The notes under the pieces are model-generated. The model saw only the letters and a program-made list of their open reading frames with translations. It searched no databases and was not told the origin of the DNA. The translations under genes and the position numbers were made by a program. Shown piece by piece: positions 53,021 to 62,659 of a DNA stretch of 64,000 nucleotides. Position 1 is the first letter of the stretch; every line of letters begins with the position of its first letter. This DNA is from Closterium sp. NIES-65 (Eukaryota; Streptophyta; Zygnematophyceae; Desmidiales; Closteriaceae), in the NCBI GenBank assembly GCA_948144175.1, contig CANXME010002049.1, forward strand, positions 1 to 64,000, written 5' to 3'.

Positions 53021-56000
53021 TCAAGAAGTGAGCAAGTGAGGCAAGACAGGCACAAGACCCAGCTGCGTGCAGCAGCGCTGATGATCACAAGGCGCAAGTG
53101 CCTTGGTGAAGACATCAGCAGTGTTGGCCTCAGAGGCCACGTACGCAAGTCGCAACTGTCCACGTTGCTGTAGCTCACGAGCAAGAAAGTAGCAGAGAGC
53201 AATGTGCTTTGTCCTGTGCTCCAGTCGGTGCTCTCGACACAAGGCCAGCATGCCCTTGTTGTCTACGTACAGGACTGGAGGAGAACGAGGCGGCTCTCCA
53301 AGGTCGGTCAGCAGGTAGGTGAGCCAGCGAAGCTCCTGGGCAGCCATAGCCCCGGCGTAGATCTCAGCCTCACAACTGGAGCCGTGAACAGAAGACGAGC
53401 GGGTAGCCCGCCATGAAACAGAGCCGGAACCAAGGCTGAAGGTGTAACCCTGTGACGACCGCTGCGTAGCCTGGTCGTCAGCCCAAGAAGCGTCTGCGTG
53501 CGCAGTGAGGACCACTGGACTACGCCCTCCAAGCCCTAGCCCCATGCCCGACGTACTGCACAAGTAGCGCAACACCCTCTTCGCTGCACCCATCTGCTCT
53601 GGTCGGTGTCTCCCAGGAGCAACATAGCGTGCGAGAATGCTAAGAGGGTATGCAAGGTCAGGTCGTGTGCAGGTCATCAGGTACATGAGGCAGCCAACAA
53701 GCTCTGCATACGGGCCACTCGACTCTACGGACTCATCCGAAGGCAGAGCTGAGAGCGAGTGGCGAGTAGGCAGAGGAGTGGCCTGAGGCGAGGAGTACGT
53801 GAAGCCGAAGCGCTGAAGGACCTGCTGCACCATGTGTGACTGAGTCAGGGTAATGGTGCGGCGTGCTCTGTCCCGGGTGATCTGCAAGCCAAGGTACCTG
53901 CGCAGTTCACCCAGGTCAGTGCACGTGTGTCTCTTCTGCAGCTCGGACTTCACGTAGGCGAGTCCAGCAGTGTCAGCTGTGGCAAAGACCAAGTCGTCGA
54001 CGTACACGAGGATGTAGAACGGGGGCAGAGAGGTGTCAGCGGGTAGAAACAGCGACGGGTTTGCAGTGGAAGGAGCAAACCCAAGTGCCGCCAGCGCAGT
54101 CCTCAGTGTGTCGAGCCACTCACGCGGCGCCTGGCGGAGACCGTAGACTGGACGCCGGAGACTCCACTGGGTACCAGGAGGGAAAGACCCAGTGAAGCCA
54201 GGTGGGCGACGCAGCCAGATCTCCTCGTGCAGGCTGCCCTGCAAGAAAGCAGTGCTGAAGTCGAGAGAGTGTAGCTCGTAGTCACGGTGAGCAGCAACGT
54301 GCAGCAGTACCCGAAGAGTGGTCATCTTCGGGGTGGGGGAGAAGGTCTGAAAGTAGTCAACTCCCTGCCGGTGACTGAAGCCACGAGCCACGTAACGCGC
54401 CTTGAAGACAGGCGGAGAACCCGGCGGCCGCTTCACCCTGAAAATCCACATGCCACTGACGATGTTCGCCCCATGAGGGGGGACAGCGTCAACGTAGGTG
54501 CGTGTGGACTTCCAGGAAGCCATCTCTGCATCCATAGCTGCCTGCCACTAAGAGGAGTAGGGACCCTCTATCGCCTCCGCTTAAGAGCGCGGAGTCGGGA
54601 TGTCTAGTGCATCCGGGTCTCCCTCAGGGGTGAGCAGTACAGACGCGAGATGAGGTGAAGCGGCGGCCAGACACTGGAACTCCTCCTGCCTGTCCTCAAG
54701 GACGTCCGTCCTAAGGGCACACTCACCCCCGACGGACGGAGGACAAGTAGACTCAGACTCAGCAACAAGACTAGCAGCGTAGTCTAGACGACAGCGCGCA
54801 GCAAAGTGGACGAGCTCAGTAACAAGGGCAGACGCAGTAGAAGACTCGAAAGAAGGGTCAGTGACGGCAGTAGCAAGGAGACGCGTGACAGTAGGACTGG
54901 CAGCACGAAGAGAGTCCGACTCCGGGTCGGCAAGAGCGGGATGAGAGGAAGCAGGAGGAGAAGGCAAAGGGGCACGCAGAGGAGCAGTAGACGGACGCAG
55001 AGACATCCGGTGCGTGCTAGGGACAGGAGGAGGACGCTGACGCGAACCGCGACCACTAGTGCGCGCAGCACGAACAGGCGACGCAGGACGAGACGCAGGC
55101 TCACGACGCTCAGTAAGACCTCCAGTCGGACCAGCGTAGGGAGAAGGAGCACGCAAATGGGAGGCAGGCTGTAGCTGTGACTGTGACTGGACAGGCTGTG
55201 GACCCTCTAAGGGAGGAGGAAGAGGACCTGGAGAAGGTGTAAGACCAAGAACCTGCTGCAGGAGCGGAACGAAGTACGGTCGGGGCCACGTGGTGACGCC
55301 AGAAACAGCAGGGACAGCACTAGTTCCCCGAGCAGGAGTACCCGCTCCAGCAGCACCCCCAGCAGCACCTCCAGTAGCTCTAGAACCCCCAGCAGCACCT
55401 CCATTAGCCTCAGAATCTCCAGCAGCACCAGTAGCACTGCCAGTCGGACCGCCAGCGGTTGTCTCAGCGCCAACACGCTCAGCAGTACCAGCTCTAGGAG
55501 AACCCGCAGGCCCAGCAGCTCCAGTACTCCCAGTACGAGCACCTCCGTGAAGCACGGCAGCAGCACCCTCAGCAGCCGAAGAACCTCCAGCACCAGCAGC
55601 ACGCCTCCAGCGCCGGGCAAACCACTCACGCAGCTCCTGTGGGGAGAGTGGCTCTCAGCGAGACGAAGCACCCGGAGTACCTCCAGGCGAAGAACCTCCA
55701 GGCTCAGGACCCTCAGGCAAAGCACCTCCAGGCGTAGCACCTCCAGTCGCAGCACCCCAAGGCTCAGCACCTCCAGGCTCAGCAACCCCAGGCTCAGCAC
55801 CCCCAGGCTCAGCACCCCCAGGCTCAGCACCCTCAGACTCCGCACCCCCAAGCTCCGCACCCCCAGGCTCAGCACCCCCAGGCACAGCACCCTCAGTCAC
55901 AGCACCCCTAGGCTCAGCACCCACAGCAGCACCAGAGTCACTAGTGACCTCGACAGGCTCGACCGCGTCTACCTGGGACACACCTGAAGGGGCAGGACCC

Positions 56001-58373
56001 TGAGGGGGAAGGGGGTCTACCCGGGGGGGACCTGGTACCAAGAAGAGCGGGGGTGGGGGGAGGGACGGAGTGCGGTAGGGGAAGAGGCGGTAGTAGGGTA
56101 CCGACTCGTCGAACGTGACGTCCTGGGAGGACAGAACACGGCGAGAGGTGGGGTGGTAGAACTGCCACCCAGAGGCGTCGGGGGGGAACCCCAGGAAGAC
56201 GCAGGGAGCAGCGCGAGGGGACAGCTTGTCCGCAGACAAGTCGCGGACAAACGCCCGAGATCCCCAGACCCGGAATGCCGACGCATCGCGAACCTTCCCC
56301 GTCCACAACAGGGCTGGGGAGGTCTCCGGCCTGGAGACCCTGGGGTGGAGGTTGATCTGATGCGCCGCGTACCTGACCGCAAACAGCCACAGAAAATGGG
56401 GGGCAGCCGCATGCATCATAGACGTACGAGCGACGTCCATGACCATGCCAATGCGGCGCTCTGCAATCCCATTTTGCTGCGGTGAGTCCGGAAGCGTGAA
56501 GGTCTGACGGATGCCTCGCGCACGACAGTAGGCACGCAGGAGGCCAGAGGAGAACTCTCCGCCTCTGTCCGAGTGCAGACGCAACACAGGAAAGTCCGAG
56601 CCAAAGCTCTGCCTGAGCTGGAGACGAGCTGCGCGGATCCGGTCGATCAGCACCTCAGTGACATCACCCTTGCTGCGCAAGTGGAAGACTGTGGTGTAAC
56701 GCGACTAGTCGTCAACCACCAACAGGAAGTAGCGCTCGTGACCGAGTCCACGGACGCGGGCAGGGCCCCACACGTCCATGTGAAGCGTCTGTAACGGAGC
56801 CTCTGTCGGAGGAAACTGGGAGGAGCTAGGGGCAGCACGCTGGCGCCCCTTGACACAGGGGACACAGGCAGAGCCAGGGCCCTGAGGAAGGGGAGGGAGG
56901 GACCAGGGAAGACCAGACACAAGAAGACGGGAGGCCATGCCTCTGAGCCGAAGCAGAGAGGGGTGACCCAGGCGGTGGTGCCAGAGGAGAGTCTCGTGAG
57001 ACAGGCGACGACACGAACAGGGGGCAGACTCAGGACCAGACCTGGACGCTGCAGCAAACATCTGACCTGACGAGGGGACCCTACTAGACTCAGGAACTGG
57101 AGGAGAAGCAGTGGTCAGTGTGTACAGGCTCGCCCCTGGCTGACGTGTAAACGTAGCCAGGTGACGACCTGTGCTAGCCTCTGTGTAGTGCGTCACAAGC
57201 TGACGAGCAGGGGTGAACTGGTTGACTCCCGCATCCTGTAGGTCAGCACCACTCACCAAGTTCGTAGAGAACAAGTGGAGGTAGAGACCAGACAGGGTGC
57301 CAGAGGGAGCCACCGGATACGGGAGGACTGTGGAGAAGCGAGACAGAACAGGACCCCCAGAGGGGTCAGCCAGGGACACCGCAACCGGCCGACTAAGCGG
57401 CGTGAGTGTGGTGCGGTCCCTAAAGAAGGAGCGAGACGCTCCAGAGTCAAGGGTGAAGGTGTGGGAGGCCGAAGCCGACGCAGTACCTGAGAGCGCAGAC
57501 TCACTAGTACCTGAGAGAGCAGCCTCACCAGTACCTGAGAGCACAGACGCACTGGCACCTAGAGCAGAAGCCTCGCTGGCACCTAGAGCAGCAGTACCAA
57601 TGCCCGGGTCGGGCGGGAAACACCGGTAACAGTCACCCTCATCACTAATTGTCACAGCATACATGGCAGCAAGAATAGCATCAAAGTCAAGATCAAAGAT
57701 AGCTACACCAGCCCTAGACAGCTCTCCCCAGCGGGGGATCTCCGCGGCCTCCGGGAACTGCTGGCGCCAAGCGTCCGTCAGGCGGCCAAAGCAGCGTTGG
57801 GCGGTGTGGGTACCCCCACACTGCTCTCCAGCGCGGTCGCCAATGCGAAGAACGTAGGTGCAGGGACCAAAACCCCCACTACGCTTACGCTGTGTGTACC
57901 ACTCACGGAGCTGCTGAGGGGTGGGGACGTCGTGAGAACGCTGCTGCTGCTGGCGCTGACCACCCCCAGTGCTGCTCCGCAGCGAAGTGCCACTCTGACC
58001 ACCTCCACCACCGCCACCCCCGCCTCCGCCTCCACCGCCCCCGCCTCCGCCTCCACCGCCCCCGCCTCCGCCTCCACCGCCGCCGCCTCCGCCACCTCCG
58101 CTCCCACCGCCACCGCCGCCGCTACCCCCGCCTCCACTGCCGCCACTAGCACCCCCACCCCCGCCACCACCTCCACCGCCACCCCCACTCCCTCCGCCGC
58201 CTCCACCTCCACCTCCACCGTCGCCGCTGGCCCCACCCGCTCCCTTGCCCCCCTTGCCCTTGCTAGAGCGGCGTCTCCCGCTAGGGGCAGACGCCGCACC
58301 GGCCGACTCAAGACCAACGAGGTCGGCCGCAGCGGCAGAGGCGACAGAGGGCAGGAGAGGGGAAGGAGAACAC
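53021..58373 (-). pseudogene. Copia gag 3' part and pol (protease-integrase-RT-RNase H), four in-frame stops
   Basis: Single reading frame. In order: Ser/Gly-rich and poly-Gly gag tail (58373-57990); zinc-knuckle-like C...CGGTHTAQRC (about 57800-57870); protease DSGA (57434-57448); pre-integrase HHRLGHP (56961-56980) and CVPC (56853-56864); integrase D (56774), D (56567), E (56459), a DDE with 35 residues between the last two; Pro/Gly/Ala/Glu-rich spacer (55000-55970); RT with YVDD (53993-54004); RNase H with HADASW, CEAE, YVDN and TADVFTKA. Stops: TAG 56705-56707 (between integrase D1 and D2), TGA 55655-55657, TAA 54581-54583, TAG 54548-54550. Neighbouring residues in the family suggest former Tyr, Arg, Tyr and Gln codons. 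It ends LPHLLTS at 53021. Confidence 0.93.
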
Positions 58374-58631
58374 TGTCGAACTTAAAGTAGATTAAGTTGA
58401 AAGGTGAGGGGCCTAGGCTTAGTAGCCTAGGCCCTTAACTAGGTATCGAGCGGGTTTTCACCTAGGGTGAGTGTCGAGTGAGTTGTGAGAGAGAAATTGG
58501 AGAATGGGGTTTCACTATAGGATTCGAGATACATATAGCAAAGGAACACATGAAGGGGTGCACCACCTACAAATTTAATAACTACACTACAGCTAGAACT
58601 TCATGCAGTTATAATAAATATGATTTTGACA
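58374..58631 (-). repeat. TRIM-like element 3' LTR
   Basis: 258 bp. It includes a 10-bp inverted repeat GGGCCTAGGC/GCCTAGGCCC with a 6-nt loop (58409-58434). Confidence 0.95.
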
Positions 58632-58642
58632 TCCCCCCGTAA
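58632..58642 (-). other. TRIM-like element polypurine tract
   Basis: Minus strand TTACGGGGGGA immediately before the 3' LTR. Confidence 0.6.
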
Positions 58643-59416
58643 CTGCATGCAGGAATAGCTAAGTGTCGAGCACAACCTGCAGAGGTACACCAACGAGCAA
58701 TAAAACAAGCAACAGCAGGTACTGCAGGCGGGCTAACTTTGAAAGGTTACCCCCTCCATCTCCTCACCCTCCTCCTTCCCCTCCCCCACACTGCTGCAGA
58801 AGCAGCAGAGAAGGGGGGAAGAGAGGAGAGGTGGAGGGACGGCTGCTTGTTGCCTCACACCCGCCACCCCGGTACCACTCCCCCTGCTCACCCACATCCT
58901 CACACCCTCCCCCCCCAGCGGCAGCTGCAGCGGTGGGACTGAAAGAAGGAGGAGGGGAAGGGAGAGAGTTGACCCCACGCTCCAACACCCTCCACCCCCA
59001 TACCCTCCTCCCCACGGCTGCAGGGAGACAAGAGAAAGGGGGGGGTGGGAAGGAAGAAAGCCGCAGAGCGGCGAAGAGGCGTCGGTGCAGATGGGTCAGG
59101 GGCGGCAGCAGGGAGTGCAGGGGCGGAGAGGCCCGTCGCGGGCCAGTGCCACGGGGCGCACGACGGGTAGGATAAAAGGGCCCGATCGTGTGCCTCGGGG
59201 CACACGACGAGCAGGGCACCATCGTGTGCCACGGGGCGCACGATGGGCAGATAAAGGGCACCGTCACGTGCCACGGGGCGCGCGACGAGCAGGGTAGGAG
59301 TCACACGCCCGTGGGCGGGACAAAGTAAAACTAAAATCGTCACGCGCCCTAGGCGCGCGACCGGAAAATCTCAGCAGCGGAAGAGTAACGCGGGCCCACA
59401 GGCCAGGACGAAAACA

Positions 59417-59428
59417 GCTCTGATACCA
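59417..59428 (-). other. TRIM-like element primer binding site (tRNA-iMet)
   Basis: Minus strand TGGTATCAGAGC directly after the 5' LTR, the classic plant LTR-element match to the 3' end of initiator tRNA-Met. Confidence 0.9.
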
Positions 59429-59686
59429 TGTCGAACTTAAAGTAGATTAAGTTGAAAGGTGAGGGGCCTAGGCTTAGTAGCCTAGGCCCTTAACTAGGTA
59501 TCGAGCGGGTTTTCACCTAGGGTGAGTGTCGAGTGAGTTGTGAGAGAGAAATTGGAGAATGGGGTTTCACTATAGGATTCGAGATACATATAGCAAAGGA
59601 ACACATGAAGGGGTGCACCACCTACAAATTTAATAACTACACTACAGCTAGAACTTCATGCAGTTATAATAAATATGATTTTGACA
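59429..59686 (-). repeat. TRIM-like element 5' LTR
   Basis: 258 bp, appears identical to the 3' LTR. Confidence 0.95.
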
Positions 59687-60354
59687 AACACCCCTCAAAG
59701 ATGGGGGCGCGGGGGTCACCCCGAGAGGCTCCTACAGCGACTATGCTCTTCTCCGCCGCTAGGAGGGCCTTCTCGAGGCTGTCGACTATGAGGGTGGTGG
59801 GACAGACCGCGAGGAAGTGGTCCCGGACTACACGAAGGGAGTCAGGGAGGCGAGTGACTAAAAAGTAGAGAGTGATGTACATGGGGGGGGGGGTTCTAGG
59901 CGCAGAATTCAGCAAGAAGCGCAGCGCGGTAGCGAGTGTCACTAGTGCGGAGGTGCATAATGAGATCAGCGACAGTGGGAAAGGCGGCAAGGTCAGGGAA
60001 GAGGAAGGGGAGCATGAGGCGGCTCAGTGCAGCAGTGGCAGGGGAGGAGTAGCGCGCAACTACAGCGTCGTACAAGGTCTGGGCACTCTTGTACTGGCTA
60101 AAGTGCGCGCGCTCAGCAGTAGGCAGGTGGCGACGCACAGCAAGACGTGCAGGAGCATCGCGCGTGGCCCACTGTGAGCGAACAGTGGCGTCAGCATCAG
60201 CAGCAGTGGCACGGACGGCGCCAGAGGTGAGGTCAAAGAGAGAAAGACCGTCTGCCCTATCGCACTGTAAGAACAGCTGCAGGTCGTCGACCCAGACCTC
60301 AAAGTCAATGGCGCGACCCTCAGCGTCAAAAGCTAGGACACTAGGGGTAGCCAT
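59687..60354 (-). pseudogene. Copia gag N-terminal part, broken by stop, frameshift and TRIM insertion
   Basis: Starts MATPSVLAFDAEGRAIDFEV at 60354, with W and YDAVVARY motifs of copia-type gag (UBN2-like). TAG at 59896-59898 follows EFCA. It is followed at once by an 11-C run (59883-59893), after which the family sequence resumes in another frame (PPPMYITLYFLVTRLPDSLR). It runs to EGC, where the nested element entered. The gag resumes at 58373 with SPSPLLPSVASAAAADLVGL, so the insertion point is exact. Confidence 0.92.
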
Positions 60355-61404
60355 GACGACAGACTAGCAGTGCAAGCAGTGTGGGAAGGGGCACGCAGTA
60401 GCAGTGGAGCTGTGCTCACCAGACAGGACGGGTCGGGCAGCTCAGCAGCACAGCAACACGGCAACACAGCAGCTCTGCCGGCCCAGTAGCAACAGCAGCC
60501 CCACAGGACCAGCAGCTCGGCTCCTCAGGCAGCTCGAGCGGCTCGGGCGGCTCGGGCGGCTCGGGCGCTCAGCGGTACAGGTGGCTCGGGCGGCTCGGGC
60601 GGCAAAGGTGGCTCGGGCGGCTCGGCTCCTCAGCTGCGTAGGCGGCTCGGGCGGCTCGGGTGACGCGGGTGGCACGGGCGGCTCGAGCGTCGAAGGGCCG
60701 GGACAGCGTGGCTCGAGGGCGGCTGGGAGCGGGACCGGGGTGGGCGGCTCACGGGTGGCTCGGGGCCGGGATGGGCGGCTCACGGGCGGCGCACAGGCGG
60801 CTCACGGGCGGCTCACGGGTGGCTCGGGGCCGGGACGGACGGCTCACGGGCGGCTCACGGGCGGCTTACGGGCGGCTTACGGGTGGCTCACGGGCGGCTC
60901 ACGGGCGGCTCACGGGCGGCTCACGGGCGGCTCACGGGCGGCGCTTCGGGCGGCTACGGGCGGCGCACGGGCGGCTCACGGGCGGCTCACGGGCGGCGCT
61001 TCGGGCGGCTAAGGGCGGCGCACGGGCGGCACGTGGGCGGTTAAGGGCCTGGCAGGCGGCGCGCGGACGGCGCGTGGGCGGCCTGGGGCCTGGCGATCGG
61101 CGCGCGGGCTGCTTAGGGCAGCGCGCGGGCTGCTTAGGGCAGCGCTCGGGCTGCTTAGGGCGGCGCGCGGGCTGCTAAGGGCGGCGCGCGGGCTGCTAGG
61201 GGCGGCGCGCGGGCTGCACGGGGCCTGGACGGGCGGCGCGCTAGCGTCTAGGGCGGCGCGCTGGCGGCGTGAGGCCTGAACGGGCGGCGCGCGGGCGGCT
61301 AAGGGCCGGTCGACAGAGATAAGAGAGAGAGCCTGGAGCGCGCTCCGGGTAGAAAAAAAAGTTCGAAGTAGTGGTGGGCCCTAAGCACAGTTCCCACAGG
61401 GGAA
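60355..61404 (-). repeat. Copia leader with 9-, 12- and 21-bp GC-rich minisatellites
   Basis: Between PBS and gag start. Plus-strand GGCTCGGGC 9-mers (60536-60670), GCTCACGGGCGG 12-mers (about 60775-61015) and about 21-bp GCGCGCGGGCTGCTTAGGG units (about 61090-61220). These give RLTGGSRAAHG-type artefact frames on the plus strand. No coding potential is proposed. Confidence 0.8.
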
Positions 61405-61418
61405 CCTGCTCGATACCA
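61405..61418 (-). other. Copia primer binding site (tRNA-iMet-like)
   Basis: Minus strand TGGTATCGAGCAGG starting right after the 5' LTR, one base short of the canonical TGGTATCAGAGC. Confidence 0.8.
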
Positions 61419-61550
61419 TGAGAAGAATAGAACGAGAATGAAATGACTATGAACGAAGTGAGTACAAATAGGAAACCCTAATTGGGTTGTATCCCTTATG
61501 GGATACCCCACTATAGCCTACACAAATAAGTAAGCTACAATGTTCTGACA
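61419..61550 (-). repeat. Copia 5' LTR
   Basis: 132 bp, partner of 52677-52808. TSD CAGCA follows at 61551-61555. Confidence 0.95.
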
Positions 61551-61555
61551 CAGCA

Positions 61556-62490
61556 TAGTTATAATAGCATTGAACCTGATTATAGCATACCAACGCAATT
61601 GTGCGGCCAGAAATGGGGCACTCTGATTTGTCATTTTTGAAGAGTTAGGGCGGGTCAAACTTTGCACATTTTCGCAGAAAACCCCACTCAACCATCTCGT
61701 GTTTAAATAAGACCGCTCTGGATCAAGCTTAAACCTCTTTGAACCGCAATCGGACGTACTCTTTTGACCCACCCTTAGGAACACTGAGGAGTCAGGGTCG
61801 AGGTGTGGGCATCAGACAATGGCCTCGTGCAAGTGCCAAGTGTGGCAAGCTCACAATCATCTGACCTGGCAGCTCGGCACTTTTCTGTGCTGGGCGCACT
61901 GGCAGCAGCAAGAGTTTTCAACTGTGTACACCGTATGTGCGCGGAATATTTTCTCCTAAAGTTGCAGCTTTGAAATTTTGACTCGGTTTGGCAAGGGGAA
62001 ATGATGTGCGGTTCTGCTAAAGTACGAGACTCATATGTGACAAGGCTTTCATTTGCACCAATTCACTTTTCGACATGTGCGATTTGCTAAAATCGTTTTG
62101 GCCACGTGCGATTGGCTATCTAGTTTCACAATTAAAGGGTTTTTATAAGCCCCCAATAAATTCCACTCTCGTGATAGCGTCGACAAATTAGTGTATTCTG
62201 GTGCCCCTACTCGAGCAGTTTCATCCGGAGGAAAAGAAGTTTCGAGGAAGTTTCGTTCCGATAACCTTTCATTCATGCTGGCAGAAACCCCTCTATAACC
62301 GGTTTCATATTGGATCCTCGATACAAGTCTGGGGCTCAGCATGCATTATTATGACTACTCTGAAATTTCAGACTAGTCAGTTAAAAAAACTTTGAAAAAT
62401 CAGACAGGGTGCATAAAAAAAATATTTGAGTTCAGACTAGGTTAAAAAAAAAAATCTGAACGGACTCTGAAGCAGACTCCAAAGTCTGAT
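61556..62490. other. Interior of hAT-like element, right part
   Basis: AT-richer sequence (935 bp) with short frames on both strands and no transposase similarity. The last 140 bp carry repeated TCAGAC/TCTGA motifs and A/T runs. Confidence 0.5.
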
Positions 62491-62511
62491 ATCTAGGGCC
62501 CTGTTGGCGAG

Positions 62512-62659
62512 GTGTTCCCCCTGCCAGTAGTGCGCGAAGGAAACAGGTTTGGGAACTTGTAGGGACCACAGTGGAGTTTGTGTATCAAAACACAACTCAC
62601 TCGACAATAACCCAATTACAAAAGATGAGGGCCCACCATGACCTCTCATTAGCCTTAGG
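62512..62659. other. Spacer between two hAT-type elements
   Basis: No gene or repeat recognised. Confidence 0.4.

Larger units (their letters stand above)
58374..59686 (-). mobile_element. TRIM-like non-autonomous LTR element nested in copia gag
   Basis: 1313 bp. LTRs 58374-58631 and 59429-59686, each 258 bp, TG...CA, with no difference seen. TSD AACAC at 58369-58373 and 59687-59691. A perfect plant-type PBS and a G-rich PPT give minus orientation. The 797-bp interior has no gag, protease, integrase or RT motifs, only C/T-rich DNA and GCACACGA(C/T)G-type repeats at 59150-59300. Size and structure fit terminal-repeat retrotransposons in miniature. Confidence 0.93.
52677..61550 (-). mobile_element. 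Ty1/copia LTR retrotransposon (minus strand), itself carrying a nested element
   Basis: LTRs 52677-52808 (3') and 61419-61550 (5'), each 132 bp, TG...CA, differing at two sites. TSD CAGCA at 52672-52676 and 61551-61555. PBS next to the 5' LTR, PPT next to the 3' LTR. Domain order gag, protease, integrase, RT, RNase H identifies the copia superfamily. All domains sit in one frame from 58373 to 53021 apart from stop codons. Subtracting the nested element and one copy of its 5-bp target duplication, the element is about 7.6 kb. Defective. Confidence 0.95.
52498..62503. mobile_element. Non-autonomous hAT-like DNA transposon, split by a copia insertion
   Basis: Terminal inverted repeats CAGGCCCCTAGAT (52498-52510) and, inverted, CAGGGCCCTAGAT (62491-62503), 12 of 13 matching, with more patchy matching inward (CAGAGT, AGTCTG). 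Flanks are GTGGCGAG (52490-52497) and TTGGCGAG (62504-62511), an 8-bp target duplication with one mismatch, as expected for hAT. Without the copia insertion it is about 1127 bp. Both ends are dense in TCTGA/TCAGAC motifs, typical subterminal transposase sites. No transposase is encoded inside. Confidence 0.7.

Noticed and set aside
54806-55987. Ser/Arg-rich plus-strand ORFs (for example RLSTPRLSTPRLS)
   Set aside because: Antisense shadow of the GGAEPGGAEP spacer in the copia polyprotein.
57797-58390. Thr/Ala/Ser-rich plus ORF and Val/Ala/Glu-rich minus ORF
   Set aside because: Other frames of the poly-Gly gag region. The zinc-knuckle-like C...CGGTH...C and the adjoining protease fix the true frame.
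60404-61178. Plus-strand Gly/Arg/Ala-rich ORFs in the copia leader
   Set aside because: Generated by 9-, 12- and 21-bp repeats, opposite strand to the element, no recognised domain.
61518-62342. Minus-strand ORFs 61518-61784 and 62049-62342 inside the hAT-like element
   Set aside because: No family motif. The first crosses the copia LTR boundary, so it cannot be an original gene of the element.
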